A stretch of 64,000 nucleotides of DNA from Tabrizicola_A sp964393035 (GTDB lineage Bacteria; Pseudomonadota; Alphaproteobacteria; Rhodobacterales; Rhodobacteraceae): NCBI GenBank assembly GCA_964393035.1, contig CAYMRX010000005.1:124001-188000 (forward strand). Reading direction: 5' to 3'. The notes under the pieces were generated by a model that worked only from the letters and a program-made list of their open reading frames with translations, did not search any database and was not told the DNA's origin. Shown in pieces: positions 41,904 to 50,676 of the stretch (positions within the stretch are counted from its first letter, which is position 1; each line of letters begins with the position of its first letter). Made by a program: the position numbers and the translations under genes.

Positions 41904-42251
41904 TCAGACAGAAAGCGCAGGCGGGCCCCTTGCCTGAAAGGCAATCTGCGGCGCATCGCGCCGGGGGGCCGGGGTGTCAAAACCCGCGGGCAGGCGCAGC
42001 GCGTGGTCCGGGGCGATCAGGTCGGGCGCGCTGGTCAGATCAAGGGCTGCAACCGCGCTCAGACAATCGGGGCAAAGATGCGGGGGGGCGGTGACGGGGG
42101 TGCCATTGGCATCCAACATCACGGTGACCGCCTGCCCCTGACTGCACAGGGTCAGGATCGCGCCCATCGGGGCCTGCCCACGCGCCACCGCCATGGACAC
42201 CGAGGCCAAGGCGAGAACCAGCGATAAAAGCAGGGCCGAAAGCGAACGCAT
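41904..42251 (-). CDS. DUF2946-like exported protein
   Basis: A 115-residue protein from the ATG at 42251 with a signal or anchor sequence (MRSLSALLLSLVLALASVSMAVA). The mature part contains 'ILTLCSQGQAVTVMLDANG' and 'HLCPDCLSAVA', a C-x-x-C as in DUF2946 proteins, which lie next to copper genes in many proteobacteria. It is followed on the same strand by PCu(A)C. A role in periplasmic copper handling is inferred from motif and context. Confidence 0.7.
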   Translation of the reverse strand: MRSLSALLLSLVLALASVSMAVARGQAPMGAILTLCSQGQAVTVMLDANGTPVTAPPHLCPDCLSAVAALDLTSAPDLIAPDHALRLPAGFDTPAPRRDAPQIAFQARGPPALSV

Positions 42252-42305
42252 GCCACATTCTATCTGACGGCACGGGCAAGGAAAAGGGACGCTTTGCCGC
42301 AAGGG

Positions 42306-43541
42306 TCAACAGGGCTGTGCGACCGCATGGCGTCTCTCGGTGCGGCACCATGCACGGCCCGCGACAGGCCGTGCGGTTGCAGATCTGCCAGAGGCCAGCA
42401 CATCGGGGCAAAGCCGGGCCATCTCTTGCCGGGCTTGCCGGGTCAGGCTGCGCAGGGCTTGCGGCCCCAAATGCAGGCTTTCGGCCATCACGCCTTCGGC
42501 AAACAAAAGGTGATGGCGGTCGAGCAGGATGTGGAAATATTCCACCCCTGACACCGTTTCATCAATGGCGATGCCGGGCAGCCCCGTCAGGTGGATGGCC
42601 GCGACCAGACGCGCGCTGTCGGGTGGCGCTGTCGGGGGCCAGAGCAGGCGATGCTGCCGCGACACCACCAGATCGCGCAGCGGCAGGCCCGCGCCCAAGG
42701 CGCCTGCCTTGATCCGAACCGGTCGCAGGCCCGGAAGGTGGTGCATATCCTGCGGCCCGGCGCGGGTGGAGCCAATCCAGCGGATCGGGCAGGGGGCCGC
42801 GCCCTGCACCACGATGAGATCGCCCGCTTGCAGGCTTTCGATGGGCCGCATACCGGACGGCGTTGCGATCAGGGTCTGGCGGGCAAAGCAAATCGGGCAG
42901 GACAGATCCATCCCGTATAGCAGGTTGCCAAACAGGGTTTGAATTTCGGCGGTGGTAAAGACAAAGCTGAACCCGCGGGAATAGTAGTCCAGCGGAATGG
43001 TGGAATAAAAAACATGCCCGTTGCCATAGGGATAGACAAAGGCCACCACTTGGTTCGGGTCGCCATTCGTCAGCAGCGGCACCGCCCCCGTCGGCAAGGT
43101 GGCCAGATTGACATAGCCATGGCTTGACGAATTGCCGCCGTCAAACATCCTGCCATCAATCGTGCCGGCCGGGCCATTGCTGAACCAACTGGGCGCGCCT
43201 GCCGCCAGATCGATATTGGCGTCATTGGTAAAGCTGCGGACCAAGGTCAGCCGACTGCCGCCGCCAGGCAGGATGCTTTGCGCATTCGCCACGCAGCGGT
43301 CAAAAATCATCAGGTTCATGCCCCCCGCGACTGCCGTTTCAATATCAGACCGGCTTGCAAGGTAACTTGCCGCAAAGCTGCTATTGTCAGGGTTGGTTAC
43401 ATAAAGCGTGTCAAGCTGGGCCAAGCTGGCAGGCGCAAGCGATGTGACTTGGATCGCGGTGTGGCCGTTGGCCGTCACCTCGTCTGCCTGATAGGCGCCG
43501 CCTTGCCCGGCGGTCATGTCGTAATAGCCGACGTCGCTCAT
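42306..43541 (-). CDS. Hint-domain protein with N-terminal GATase-like domain
   Basis: A 411-residue protein from the ATG at 43541 (MSDVGYYDMT). Residues 1-210 look like a ThuA/class I glutamine-amidotransferase-like fold ('NLMIFDRCVANAQSILPGG', 'VVAFVYPYGNGHVFYSTIPLDYYSRG'). Residues 218-390 are a Hint domain: it starts at Cys218 ('CFARQTLIATPSGMRPIESLQAGDLIVV') and contains 'VSRQHRLL' and 'EYFHILLDRHHLLFAEG', the Hint_2 His motifs. No clear signal peptide. Hint domains self-cleave at the initial Cys, so the protein may process itself and be exported by a type I system. It is about 0.25 kb from rpmB. Confidence 0.78.
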   Translation of the reverse strand: MSDVGYYDMTAGQGGAYQADEVTANGHTAIQVTSLAPASLAQLDTLYVTNPDNSSFAASYLASRSDIETAVAGGMNLMIFDRCVANAQSILPGGGSRLTLVRSFTNDANIDLAAGAPSWFSNGPAGTIDGRMFDGGNSSSHGYVNLATLPTGAVPLLTNGDPNQVVAFVYPYGNGHVFYSTIPLDYYSRGFSFVFTTAEIQTLFGNLLYGMDLSCPICFARQTLIATPSGMRPIESLQAGDLIVVQGAAPCPIRWIGSTRAGPQDMHHLPGLRPVRIKAGALGAGLPLRDLVVSRQHRLLWPPTAPPDSARLVAAIHLTGLPGIAIDETVSGVEYFHILLDRHHLLFAEGVMAESLHLGPQALRSLTRQARQEMARLCPDVLASGRSATARPVAGRAWCRTERRHAVAQPC

Positions 43542-43675
43542 GTTTCCCAATCCGCATGGGGGCGGTGCCCGTTCGCTGTGCGTCAGGATAGGCTGGCGGG
43601 GGTAACAGGAGGTTAATGCGCGCAACAGGCGCCGGATGGTCGCGAGGGGGCGGCAGGCCCTGGACCCATAAAGCG

Positions 43676-43705
43676 AAAAACCCCGCCTGCGAAACAGGCG
43701 GGGCA
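43676..43705 (-). terminator. terminator of rpmB
   Basis: On the minus strand CCCCGCCTG pairs with CAGGCGGGG (43703-43695 and 43689-43681) and is followed by TTTTTCGC. It lies 25 bp after the rpmB stop codon. Confidence 0.9.
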
Positions 43706-43727
43706 TTCAGGCAATCAGCCGAAAAGA

Positions 43728-44015
43728 TCAGGCAGCAGCCTGAGCCTTGGCGATTTCTTTTTTGATTTTCTGGGCGTTGACCGACAGTTCGTCGTCCTTG
43801 GCTTTCGCAAGGAAGGCGTCCAGACCACCGCGGTGGTCAACGGTGCGCAGGGCAGCCGCCGAGACGCGCAGTTTGAACGACTGGCCCAGAACGTCCGAGA
43901 TCAGCGTGACGTCGTTCAGGTTCGGCAGAAACCGGCGACGGGTCTTGTTGTTGGCGTGGCTGATGTTGTTGCCAGACATCGGGCCTTTGCCGGTCAGTTC
44001 GCAGACGCGCGACAT
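43728..44015 (-). CDS. rpmB: 50S ribosomal protein L28
   Basis: A 95-residue L28 starting at the ATG at 44015: 'MSRVCELTGKGPMSGNNISHANNKTRRRFLPNLN' is the family N-terminus (in pieces), and 'LRVSAAALRTVDHRGGLDAFLAKAKDDELS' follows. It assembles late in the large subunit. A longer in-frame reading upstream overlaps antisense sequence and is rejected. Ends at a strong terminator. Confidence 0.97.
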   Translation of the reverse strand: MSRVCELTGKGPMSGNNISHANNKTRRRFLPNLNDVTLISDVLGQSFKLRVSAAALRTVDHRGGLDAFLAKAKDDELSVNAQKIKKEIAKAQAAA

Positions 44016-44197
44016 TGTCGTGATCCTTCGTGTCAAAACAGGATGGCCCGCCCAAAAGGGGGCAGAGACCGAATTCGATTGGGGGTCAGTAAGAGGATTC
44101 CGGGGCGGCGTCAAGCGATTCACCGCAGGATTTGCACAGGCTTTGCCACCGGGTTCCGCATCAGGCCTTCGCCATGGGCAGCTTGGGGCGGGCAGGG

Positions 44198-45541
44198 TCA
44201 ATCCTGACTGGCTTTTGGTGCTGCGATTCTCTGGCGGGTTTTCATCACGCGCAGGCGGCGGCGATAGGCGGGGGGGATGCCTTCGGCCTCGCGATACTGG
44301 GCGATGGTGCGGCGCGCAAGCGTCACGCCGCTGTCTTCGGCCAATCGGGCCACAAGGGCCGCATCCGACAACGGGTTTGCCCGGTTTTCGGCGGCGATGA
44401 TTCGGCCCAGACGGTGGCGCAGCGCCGCGGCGGCTTGCGGCGGGGCATCATTGTCCTTGCCGCGCCTTGCCCCCGAAAACATCCGGCGCAGCCACAAAAC
44501 CCCGGTTGGCGCATCCATCGTGACCCCCGCCACCACCCGGCTGATGGTGCTGACATGCAGACCCAAGGCTTCGGCCAGATCCGCCATCCGCATCGGGGCA
44601 AGGGCGGCCGCGCCTTGCAAAAGGGCCGCGGATTGCCGGGTGACAATCTCGCGCCCGACCCGCAGAAGTGTCGCGTTGCGCGCCTCCACCATATGCCGCA
44701 ACGCGCGCGCCGCTTGCAGCGCCGTCGGGTCGCCCTCGGGGGGGAGGGCGATCTCGACCGTTGGCAAGGCTGAACGGTTCAGCGCCACCTGCCAGCGCCC
44801 GTCTTTCAAGGGGCGCGCGACAAGATCCGGCTCGCGGGTGACGGCGGGGTTCGTCTGGGCAAAGCTTGATCCCGGTTTCGGATTCATCGTCCGGATGCTG
44901 CGAAAGCGGCGGGTAATTCCGGCTTCATCACAACGGCAAAGCCGTGTCAGACGCGGAATATCCCCCGCCGCCAGAAGATCAAGATTTTGCAAAAGCACCG
45001 CCATCTCTTGGTCCAACTGGCCCATCTCGGCCGCCTGAAGCGCCAGACATTCGCCCAAGTTTCGGGCGAAAAGGCCGGTCGGCTCGATGGTTTGCAGGCG
45101 CTGAAGGATGGCCAGAACCTCGGGCTCGGGCAGGTGCAGCTCATCGGCAATGGCCGCAACGCTGCGTCCCAGCCAGCCCGAGGGCTCCAACGCCTCCACC
45201 AGCGCCAAGGCGATGCGCTGGCCGGCGGGGGTCAGGCCCATGGCCCGCACGGCAGCCGTGACATGGGCAATCAGGCTGGGATCGGCCGCTGCGGTTTCGG
45301 GGGGCGCGGTGTGGCCGCGGGGGCCATAGGTCAGCACGCCCGACCAACGCGGCAGCCAATCGCCCAAGGCAGCGGCGGCCGGTCCGACAAGGCGGATATG
45401 CGGGTTGGTTGCCGCCTGTTCTTCCAGATAGCGCGTCAGGCCCGCCGCATCGCTGCGCAAGAGCCGGATCGCCGCCGTAAGGCCGGTATTCAGCGCAAGC
45501 CGCTGCTGTTGGGCGATGACGATGCGCGGGCGCTGGCTCAT
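44198..45541 (-). CDS. rpoN: RNA polymerase sigma-54 factor
   Basis: A 447-residue sigma-54. Region I at the N-terminus ('RPRIVIAQQQRLALNTGLTAAIRLLRSDAAGLTRYLEEQAATNPHI', in pieces) binds activator AAA+ proteins. The core-binding middle includes 'GLFARNLGECLALQA', an HTH with 'MADLAEALGLHVSTISRVVAG', and the RpoN box near the C-terminus reads 'LARRTIAQYREAEGIPPAYRRR' (consensus ARRTVAKYRE). It is slightly short for the family (about 480) and Q-rich region I is modest. Start ATG 45541. No enhancer-binding gene or nif genes adjoin it; this may be a paralogue with a restricted regulon. Confidence 0.92.
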   Translation of the reverse strand: MSQRPRIVIAQQQRLALNTGLTAAIRLLRSDAAGLTRYLEEQAATNPHIRLVGPAAAALGDWLPRWSGVLTYGPRGHTAPPETAAADPSLIAHVTAAVRAMGLTPAGQRIALALVEALEPSGWLGRSVAAIADELHLPEPEVLAILQRLQTIEPTGLFARNLGECLALQAAEMGQLDQEMAVLLQNLDLLAAGDIPRLTRLCRCDEAGITRRFRSIRTMNPKPGSSFAQTNPAVTREPDLVARPLKDGRWQVALNRSALPTVEIALPPEGDPTALQAARALRHMVEARNATLLRVGREIVTRQSAALLQGAAALAPMRMADLAEALGLHVSTISRVVAGVTMDAPTGVLWLRRMFSGARRGKDNDAPPQAAAALRHRLGRIIAAENRANPLSDAALVARLAEDSGVTLARRTIAQYREAEGIPPAYRRRLRVMKTRQRIAAPKASQD

Positions 45542-45647
45542 GCGGCACAGGCTAACGCAGCCGGGCAGGGCGGGCAATCGCCTGCACGGCCCGGCGGCAG
45601 GCTGTTCAAACCCGCTCCGCGCCGCTAGGAAGAAGGCGCAAGACGGG

Positions 45648-47861
45648 ATGGCAGACGGGGCGGATGGGCAAGGGATGGCGATGCAGGCTTTGGGCTATCC
45701 GGCGGTAAAGGATCTGGTCTTCGTGGGCGGTGGTCACGCCCATGCGCTGGTGCTGCGCGCTTGGGCCATGCGGCCTTTGCCCGGCGTGCGGCTGACCCTT
45801 GTCAATCCCGGCCCGGTGGCCCCCTATACCGGCATGTTGCCCGGTCTGATTGCCGGGCATTACCAGCGTGACGAGATCATGATCGACCTTGTGCGGCTGG
45901 CCCGTCAGGCCGGTGCGCGGTTGATCCTTGACCGGGCGACCGGCATCGACCGGCAGGCGCGTCTCGTCCATCTCGCGGGCCGCCCGCCGGTGGCCTATGA
46001 TCTTCTGTCGCTCGACATCGGCATCGGCTCTGACCTGCCCGAGATCCCCGGCTATGGCGACCACGCGGTTGCCGCAAAGCCGCTTGGCCATTACGCCGAA
46101 AGCTGGGAGGCGTTTGTCGCCCGGGCCTTGCCCGCGCCCCGGTTGGTGATCCTTGGCGGCGGTGTCGGGGGGGTGGAACTTGCACTTGCCTCGCAGCACC
46201 GGCTGGTGGGCCTTGGCCGCGCGCCCTCCATCACCATCGTGGAGCGCGAGGCCGAGGCGCTGCCCCATATCGGCCGCGCCGCCCGCGCGCGGCTTTTGGC
46301 CCAATGCACGGCGGCCGGTCTGCACCTCGTCACCGGCGCCAAGGCCGCAAGCATCACCGCCGCGGCGGTGCACCTGACAAATGGCGCGGTGCTGGCGTCG
46401 GATTTCACCTTGTCCGTCGCCGGCACCCGCCCGCAAGGTTGGCTGGCCGAGATGGGTCTTGATCTGCATCAGGGCTTTGTCTCCGTTGGCCCAACCCTGC
46501 AAAGTTCCGATCCGCTGATCTTTGCCACGGGCGATTGCGCCCATCTTTCCCATGCGCCCCGCCCCAAGGCCGGGGTCTTTGCCGTGCGCGAAGCCCCGAT
46601 CCTGCATCACAACCTGCGCGCGGTCCTGACCGGGGGGGCCTTGCGCGCCTATCGGCCGCAGCGCGACTATCTGAAACTGGTGTCCACCGGCGGCAAGGCG
46701 GCCGTGGCCGACAAATTCGGCCTGCGCGGCGGCGGCGCTTGGCTGTGGCGGGTGAAAGACCGCATCGACCGCCGATTCATGGCGATGTTCACCTCCGGCG
46801 CGACGATGCGGCAGGCCCTGCCTGCTGGCCCTGTGGTGGACGGTTTGATCGAGGCGATGGGGCCGAAACCCCTCTGCGGTGGCTGCGGGGCCAAACTCGG
46901 GGCGGCAGGGCTTTCGGACGCCCTGTCCAGCCTGCGGGCCCCCGCCCGCGCCGATGTGCTGTCCGGGCGCGGCGATGATGCGGCGGTGCTCAAGGCGGAT
47001 CACGGCGTGCAGGTCATCACCACCGACCACCTGCGCGCCCTGACCGAAGATCCGCGCCTGATGGCCCGGATTGCCGCCAATCACGCGCTGGGCGACATCT
47101 TTGCCATGGGGGCCGCCCCGCAAGCCGCCTTGGCCCAAGTGATCCTGCCGCGGCAATCCGAAACCTTGGGCGCGCGGATGCTGGCCGAGATCATGTCCGA
47201 GGCGGCTTTGGTCTTTGGTCAGGCGGGGGCGGATGTGGTCGGTGGCCATTCCTCGACCGGGGCAGAACTGACCATCGGCTTCACCGTCACCGGCCTTGCC
47301 CACCGCCCGATTGCCAAAGCCGGGGCCAAGCCCGGCGATGTGCTGATCCTGACAAAACCGATCGGCACCGGCACGGTGCTGGCCGCCGAGATGGCGATGG
47401 CGCGCCTGCCCGGCATCATCCTTGGCGAAGCGGTCGCGGCCTGTTTTGCCGCGATGGGAGAAAGCCTTGGCCCCGCCGCCACCGCCCTTGCCCCCCATGC
47501 CCATGCGATGACCGATGTCACCGGCTTTGGCCTTGCCGGTCATCTTCTGGAAATCTGCGACGCCTCCGGCTGTGGGGCCCGGCTGCGGCTTGCGGATCTG
47601 CCGCTCCTGCCCGCGGCCGCGGCGCTGGCCGCCGCAGGCGAGGCCTCAAGCCTCGCCCCGCAAAACCGCGCCGCCTGTCTGGGGCGGCTCCGCGGTGATC
47701 TGACCAGCCCGCGCGCGGCCCTGATGTTTGATCCCCAAACCTGCGGCGGGCTTCTCGCCGCCGTTCCGGCCTCTGCCGCGCCCGCGATTCTTACAGCACT
47801 GCCCACCGCATGGGTGATTGGCGATATCACCGCTGGAACCCCGCAGATCACCTTGATCTGA
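45648..47861 (+). CDS. selD: fusion of NADH-dehydrogenase-like flavoprotein and selenide, water dikinase
   Basis: A 737-residue fusion from the ATG at 45648; ATGs at 45675 and 45681 are alternatives. Residues 20-400 are a pyridine nucleotide-disulfide/NDH-2-like oxidoreductase ('DLVFVGGGHAHALVL', 'RLVILGGGVGGVELALA', 'DPLIFATGDCAHLS'). Residues 405-737 are SelD: 'PLCGGCGAKLGAA' holds the active Cys410/Cys413, then 'GRGDDAAVL', 'ADVVGGHSSTGAELTIG' and 'MTDVTGFGLAGHLLE'. It makes selenophosphate from selenide and ATP; the flavin domain may supply the reduced selenium. It faces mnmH tail to tail. SelD here uses Cys, not Sec. Confidence 0.93.
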   Translation: MADGADGQGMAMQALGYPAVKDLVFVGGGHAHALVLRAWAMRPLPGVRLTLVNPGPVAPYTGMLPGLIAGHYQRDEIMIDLVRLARQAGARLILDRATGIDRQARLVHLAGRPPVAYDLLSLDIGIGSDLPEIPGYGDHAVAAKPLGHYAESWEAFVARALPAPRLVILGGGVGGVELALASQHRLVGLGRAPSITIVEREAEALPHIGRAARARLLAQCTAAGLHLVTGAKAASITAAAVHLTNGAVLASDFTLSVAGTRPQGWLAEMGLDLHQGFVSVGPTLQSSDPLIFATGDCAHLSHAPRPKAGVFAVREAPILHHNLRAVLTGGALRAYRPQRDYLKLVSTGGKAAVADKFGLRGGGAWLWRVKDRIDRRFMAMFTSGATMRQALPAGPVVDGLIEAMGPKPLCGGCGAKLGAAGLSDALSSLRAPARADVLSGRGDDAAVLKADHGVQVITTDHLRALTEDPRLMARIAANHALGDIFAMGAAPQAALAQVILPRQSETLGARMLAEIMSEAALVFGQAGADVVGGHSSTGAELTIGFTVTGLAHRPIAKAGAKPGDVLILTKPIGTGTVLAAEMAMARLPGIILGEAVAACFAAMGESLGPAATALAPHAHAMTDVTGFGLAGHLLEICDASGCGARLRLADLPLLPAAAALAAAGEASSLAPQNRAACLGRLRGDLTSPRAALMFDPQTCGGLLAAVPASAAPAILTALPTAWVIGDITAGTPQITLI

Positions 47862-47897
47862 TTGGCTTTACCTTGGTTCCAATATCCTCGGGGGGAA

Positions 47898-47943
47898 GGG
47901 GTTTGGCCCATGGCCAAAGCCCTTGGGGGGCAGACAGCCCCCC
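47898..47943. terminator. paired hairpins between selD fusion and mnmH
   Basis: Two inverted repeats sit between the convergent genes: a near-perfect GGTTTGGCC/GGCCAAAGCC stem (about 47900-47921), and GGGGGGC (47925-47931) with GCCCCCC (47937-47943). Bidirectional termination is likely; T-runs are short. Confidence 0.6.
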
Positions 47944-47986
47944 GCACCCGCCGTCAAATCGCTCCCGAGGAAAGATCGGCGGGCGC

Positions 47987-49036
47987 TTACAGCAGGCTCT
48001 GAATCGCCCGCGCCACATCGGCGGCGGTGTCGGGCAGGCTCTCGGGGGTCAGCGATCCTGCCGCCACCTCGGCCACAGGCACCGCCATCCGGGCGCGGTG
48101 TTTGGCATAGCGCGGGTCATAATGGCGCGTCATCAGCCCTTCGGCCAGATCGCAGAAGGTGCCCGCCGCCGCCATGGCCTGCCAGTCGGCAATCACCTCT
48201 TGCGGATGCAGCGGTTTCAACAGGTCAACCACTCCGGCCAGCCGGGCCGGGTCCGCGACCATATCGGCATAGGCGCGCGTCAGATAGCGGGCGCGGTCCA
48301 CGGTGGGCGCGCTCAGCGCCACGCGGGGGGCCTTGGCCATCGCCTTCCAGATTTCGGGCGGCAGGCGGCATTGGCCGATCTTGGAACTTTCGGCCTCCAC
48401 CACCACCGGGCGCGTCGGGTCAAGGGCTGCCAGCGCCTGTGCAAGCCGCCCCTCAAAGGCCTTCTGGCTGGGCTGCGGACCCATCGCGCCAAAAAGGCTG
48501 CCGCGGTGGTTGGCCAGCCCTTCAAGGTCGATCACCTGCACGCCTTGGGCAGGCAAGAGATTCAGGATTTCGGTTTTTCCCGTTCCGGTATTGCCATCCA
48601 GAACCACCATCGGCGCGCGCACCGGGGTGTCGTAAACCTCGCGCACTACCAACCCGCGCCATGCCTTGTAGCCGCCTTTCAGCACCTCGACCCGCCAGCC
48701 GATCTGGGACAGGATCAGGGCGAACGACCCCGAGCGTTGCCCGCCGCGCCAGCAATAGACCAGGGGCCGCCAACCGCCGGGCTTGTCCGCCAATGGGCCA
48801 AGAAGGTGATCGGCCACATTGCGCGCCACCAAGGCCGCACCGAGCTTTTTCGCCACAAAGGGGTTCACCTGTTTGTAGATCGTGCCGACTTCGGCCCTTT
48901 GGGCATCGGACAGAACCGGAAGCGAGATGGCGCCCGGCAAATGATCTTCGGCAAATTCGGCCGGTGCGCGGGCGTCGATGATGTCATCAAAGCCAAGGCC
49001 AGCAAGATCGGTGAGCGAGGTGAGTGTGACGGCCAT
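47987..49036 (-). CDS. mnmH: tRNA 2-selenouridine(34) synthase
   Basis: A 349-residue MnmH/SelU replacing sulfur by selenium in 2-thiouridine at tRNA wobble position 34 using selenophosphate. The N-terminal rhodanese domain (about 8-125) has 'DARAPAEFAEDHLPGAISLPVLSDAQRAEVG' and the catalytic Cys95 in 'VYCWRGGQRSGS'. The C-terminal P-loop domain starts with 'LDGNTGTGKTEIL' (147-159), and ends in a helical region. It converges with the selD fusion, its selenophosphate source. Confidence 0.95.
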   Translation of the reverse strand: MAVTLTSLTDLAGLGFDDIIDARAPAEFAEDHLPGAISLPVLSDAQRAEVGTIYKQVNPFVAKKLGAALVARNVADHLLGPLADKPGGWRPLVYCWRGGQRSGSFALILSQIGWRVEVLKGGYKAWRGLVVREVYDTPVRAPMVVLDGNTGTGKTEILNLLPAQGVQVIDLEGLANHRGSLFGAMGPQPSQKAFEGRLAQALAALDPTRPVVVEAESSKIGQCRLPPEIWKAMAKAPRVALSAPTVDRARYLTRAYADMVADPARLAGVVDLLKPLHPQEVIADWQAMAAAGTFCDLAEGLMTRHYDPRYAKHRARMAVPVAEVAAGSLTPESLPDTAADVARAIQSLL

Positions 49037-49076
49037 GTCCGAGGTTTAGCGGATCGCAGGCGGAGCGAAAAGGGGG

Positions 49077-49112
49077 CGCCGCCCTGCGGGGCTTCGAGCC
49101 CCTCGGGCGGCG
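49077..49112. repeat. 36-bp GC palindrome in the mnmH-gph gap
   Basis: CGCCGCCC (49077-49084), GGGGC (49088-49092), a short TTCGA loop, GCCCC (49098-49102), GGGCGGCG (49105-49112): a long near-perfect hairpin. It lies beside a GTATTT repeat copy (49181-49204). Confidence 0.7.
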
Positions 49113-49180
49113 TTGCCACGGCAGGAGGGGCAGGCGCGCATCTTCCCGCATCGCTGCGCGCGCGGAGCAGGCAGGAGATT

Positions 49181-49204
49181 GGGTATTTGGGCCAAGATGA
49201 AAGG
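49181..49204 (+). repeat. GTATTT repeat, copy C
   Basis: GGTATTTGGGCCAAGATGAA then AGG. It matches the right half of copy A (read on the other strand) and the copy at 63698. It lies immediately downstream of the gph stop, in the gap toward mnmH. Confidence 0.65.
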
Positions 49205-49216
49205 CTGCGTGGCGCT

Positions 49217-49882
49217 TCAGCTTTGGGCGCGCAGCAGGTCGGGCAGGGTCGACCAATCCGCAAAGGCGGCGCTGTGCGGGATCGCGGCCAGGGGGGATTT
49301 GCGGTAGCCTTCGGTAAAGAGCAAGAAGGGCAGGCCCGCCGCACGGGCGGTTTCGGCGTCCACCTCGCTGTCGCCGACGAAGACCGATGCCGGGCGGCGA
49401 AGCATCTGGGCGGTGGCGAGAAGCGGCGCGGGATCGGGTTTGCGGGTTGGCAGGCTGTCACCGCCGAGAATGGCACTGAAAAGTGGTGTCAGGCCAAGGT
49501 GATCCAGAATGGCGCGGGTCGGGGTGATGGGTTTGTTGGTGCAGATCCCAAGGGTTGCCCCTTGGGCCTTGATCTGCGCCAAGGCGGCCCGCGCGCCGGG
49601 GTACAGCGTGGTCCGCGCGGGGGTGGCGCTGTAATCGGTCTCGAAGGCGGCGATCAGATCGGCGCGGGCCTGTGGCGACAGGGCGGCGGCGTGATGGGCC
49701 AGAAGCCGGTCGACAAGGGTGGGCAGGCCATTGCCGACAAAGCTTTGCACCGTGTCGCGGTCGGTCGGGCCAAGGCCGATCCCGGCCAGCACCTTATGGG
49801 TGGTGGCATGGATTTGCGCCGCACTGTCGATCAGCGTGCCGTCAAGATCGAAGATGACGGCAAGCTGGCCAAGGTCAGCCAC
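49217..49882 (-). CDS. gph: phosphoglycolate phosphatase
   Basis: A 221-residue HAD phosphatase, started at a GTG at 49882 that overlaps the rpe stop by 8 bp (GTGGCTGACC). Motif I 'AVIFDLDGTLIDS' (about 8-20) carries the nucleophile Asp; motif II is 'GICTNKP' and motif III 'KPDPAPLL...SVFVGDSEVDAETARAAG'. It removes phosphate from 2-phosphoglycolate, formed by Rubisco oxygenation or DNA repair. rpe-gph is a recurrent alphaproteobacterial pair. The longer upstream reading overlaps rpe and is not used. Confidence 0.92.
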   Translation of the reverse strand: MADLGQLAVIFDLDGTLIDSAAQIHATTHKVLAGIGLGPTDRDTVQSFVGNGLPTLVDRLLAHHAAALSPQARADLIAAFETDYSATPARTTLYPGARAALAQIKAQGATLGICTNKPITPTRAILDHLGLTPLFSAILGGDSLPTRKPDPAPLLATAQMLRRPASVFVGDSEVDAETARAAGLPFLLFTEGYRKSPLAAIPHSAAFADWSTLPDLLRAQS

Positions 49883-50561
49883 GCGCGGCCTCGGCCGCCG
49901 CGCGGATGGCGCGGATGTTGGTCCCGTAAGGGGCCGGGTTGGCGACCGAGCCCCCTTTGAACACCGCAGAGCCTGCGACCAGCACATCGGCCCCGGCCGC
50001 GGCGACAAGCGGGGCCGTGGTCGGGTCCACCCCGCCGTCGATTTCAATATGGATCGGGCGGTCACCGATCAGGTTTCGCAACTGGCGCACCTTGGCCGTC
50101 ATGTCGATGAATTTCTGCCCGCCGAAGCCGGGGTTCACCGTCATCACGCAAACCAGATCCGTCAGGTCCAGAAGATGCGCCACCGCCTCGGCCGGCGTGC
50201 CGGGGTTGAGTGCGATGCCCGCCTTCATCCCGGCGCCGCGAATGGCTTGCAAGGTGCGGTGCGAATGCGCCCCGGCCTCGACATGGGCGGTCAGGATATC
50301 GGCGCCGGCCTTGGCAAAGGCGTCGATATAGGCGTCCACCGGCGAGATCATGATATGGACGTCCATCACCGTTTTCACATGTTTGCGGAAGGCCGCAACG
50401 GCGGGCGGGCCGAAGGTGATGTTCGGCACGAAATGGCCGTCCATGACATCCACATGGACCCAATCGGCGCCTTCCGCCTCGATCGCCTGAATTTCGCGGC
50501 CAAAGTCGGCGAAATCGGCGGAGAGGATCGAGGGGGCAATCTTGATGGAACGATCGAACAT
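49875..50561 (-). CDS. rpe: ribulose-phosphate 3-epimerase
   Basis: A 228-residue TIM-barrel enzyme interconverting ribulose-5-phosphate and xylulose-5-phosphate in the pentose phosphate and Calvin cycles. 'IKIAPSILSADFADFGREI' opens it; 'ADWVHVDVMDGHFVPNITFGP' has the metal His and Asp; 'MTVNPGFGGQKFI' and 'IEIDGGVDPTTAPLVAAAGADVLVAGSAVF' complete the signature. GGAGGCC precedes the ATG at 50561. First gene of rpe-gph. Confidence 0.97.
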   Translation of the reverse strand: MFDRSIKIAPSILSADFADFGREIQAIEAEGADWVHVDVMDGHFVPNITFGPPAVAAFRKHVKTVMDVHIMISPVDAYIDAFAKAGADILTAHVEAGAHSHRTLQAIRGAGMKAGIALNPGTPAEAVAHLLDLTDLVCVMTVNPGFGGQKFIDMTAKVRQLRNLIGDRPIHIEIDGGVDPTTAPLVAAAGADVLVAGSAVFKGGSVANPAPYGTNIRAIRAAAEAARG

Positions 50562-50676
50562 GGAGGCCTCCGCTGTCGGTTTGAGGCAGGTAGCGCGGGG
50601 GGCGGGGTTTTGGCAAGACTTGATCGAGAGGGGCGTTCTGGATAAGGGCAGGGCGGTTGCAGATGCGGGATTTGGA

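Noticed and set aside
45606..47543. 645-codon open frame antisense to the selD fusion
   Set aside because: Gly/His/Gln-rich translation typical of a reverse-complement phase; the plus-strand frame has clear FAD and SelD motifs.
45648..49036. Selenocysteine machinery around selD/mnmH
   Set aside because: SelD carries Cys at its active site, and no SECIS-like element, selA, selB or tRNA-Sec was found; only the 2-selenouridine branch is supported.
47810..49960. 716-codon plus-strand frame over mnmH and gph
   Set aside because: It runs antisense to two genes with intact catalytic motifs and shows no recognisable domain.
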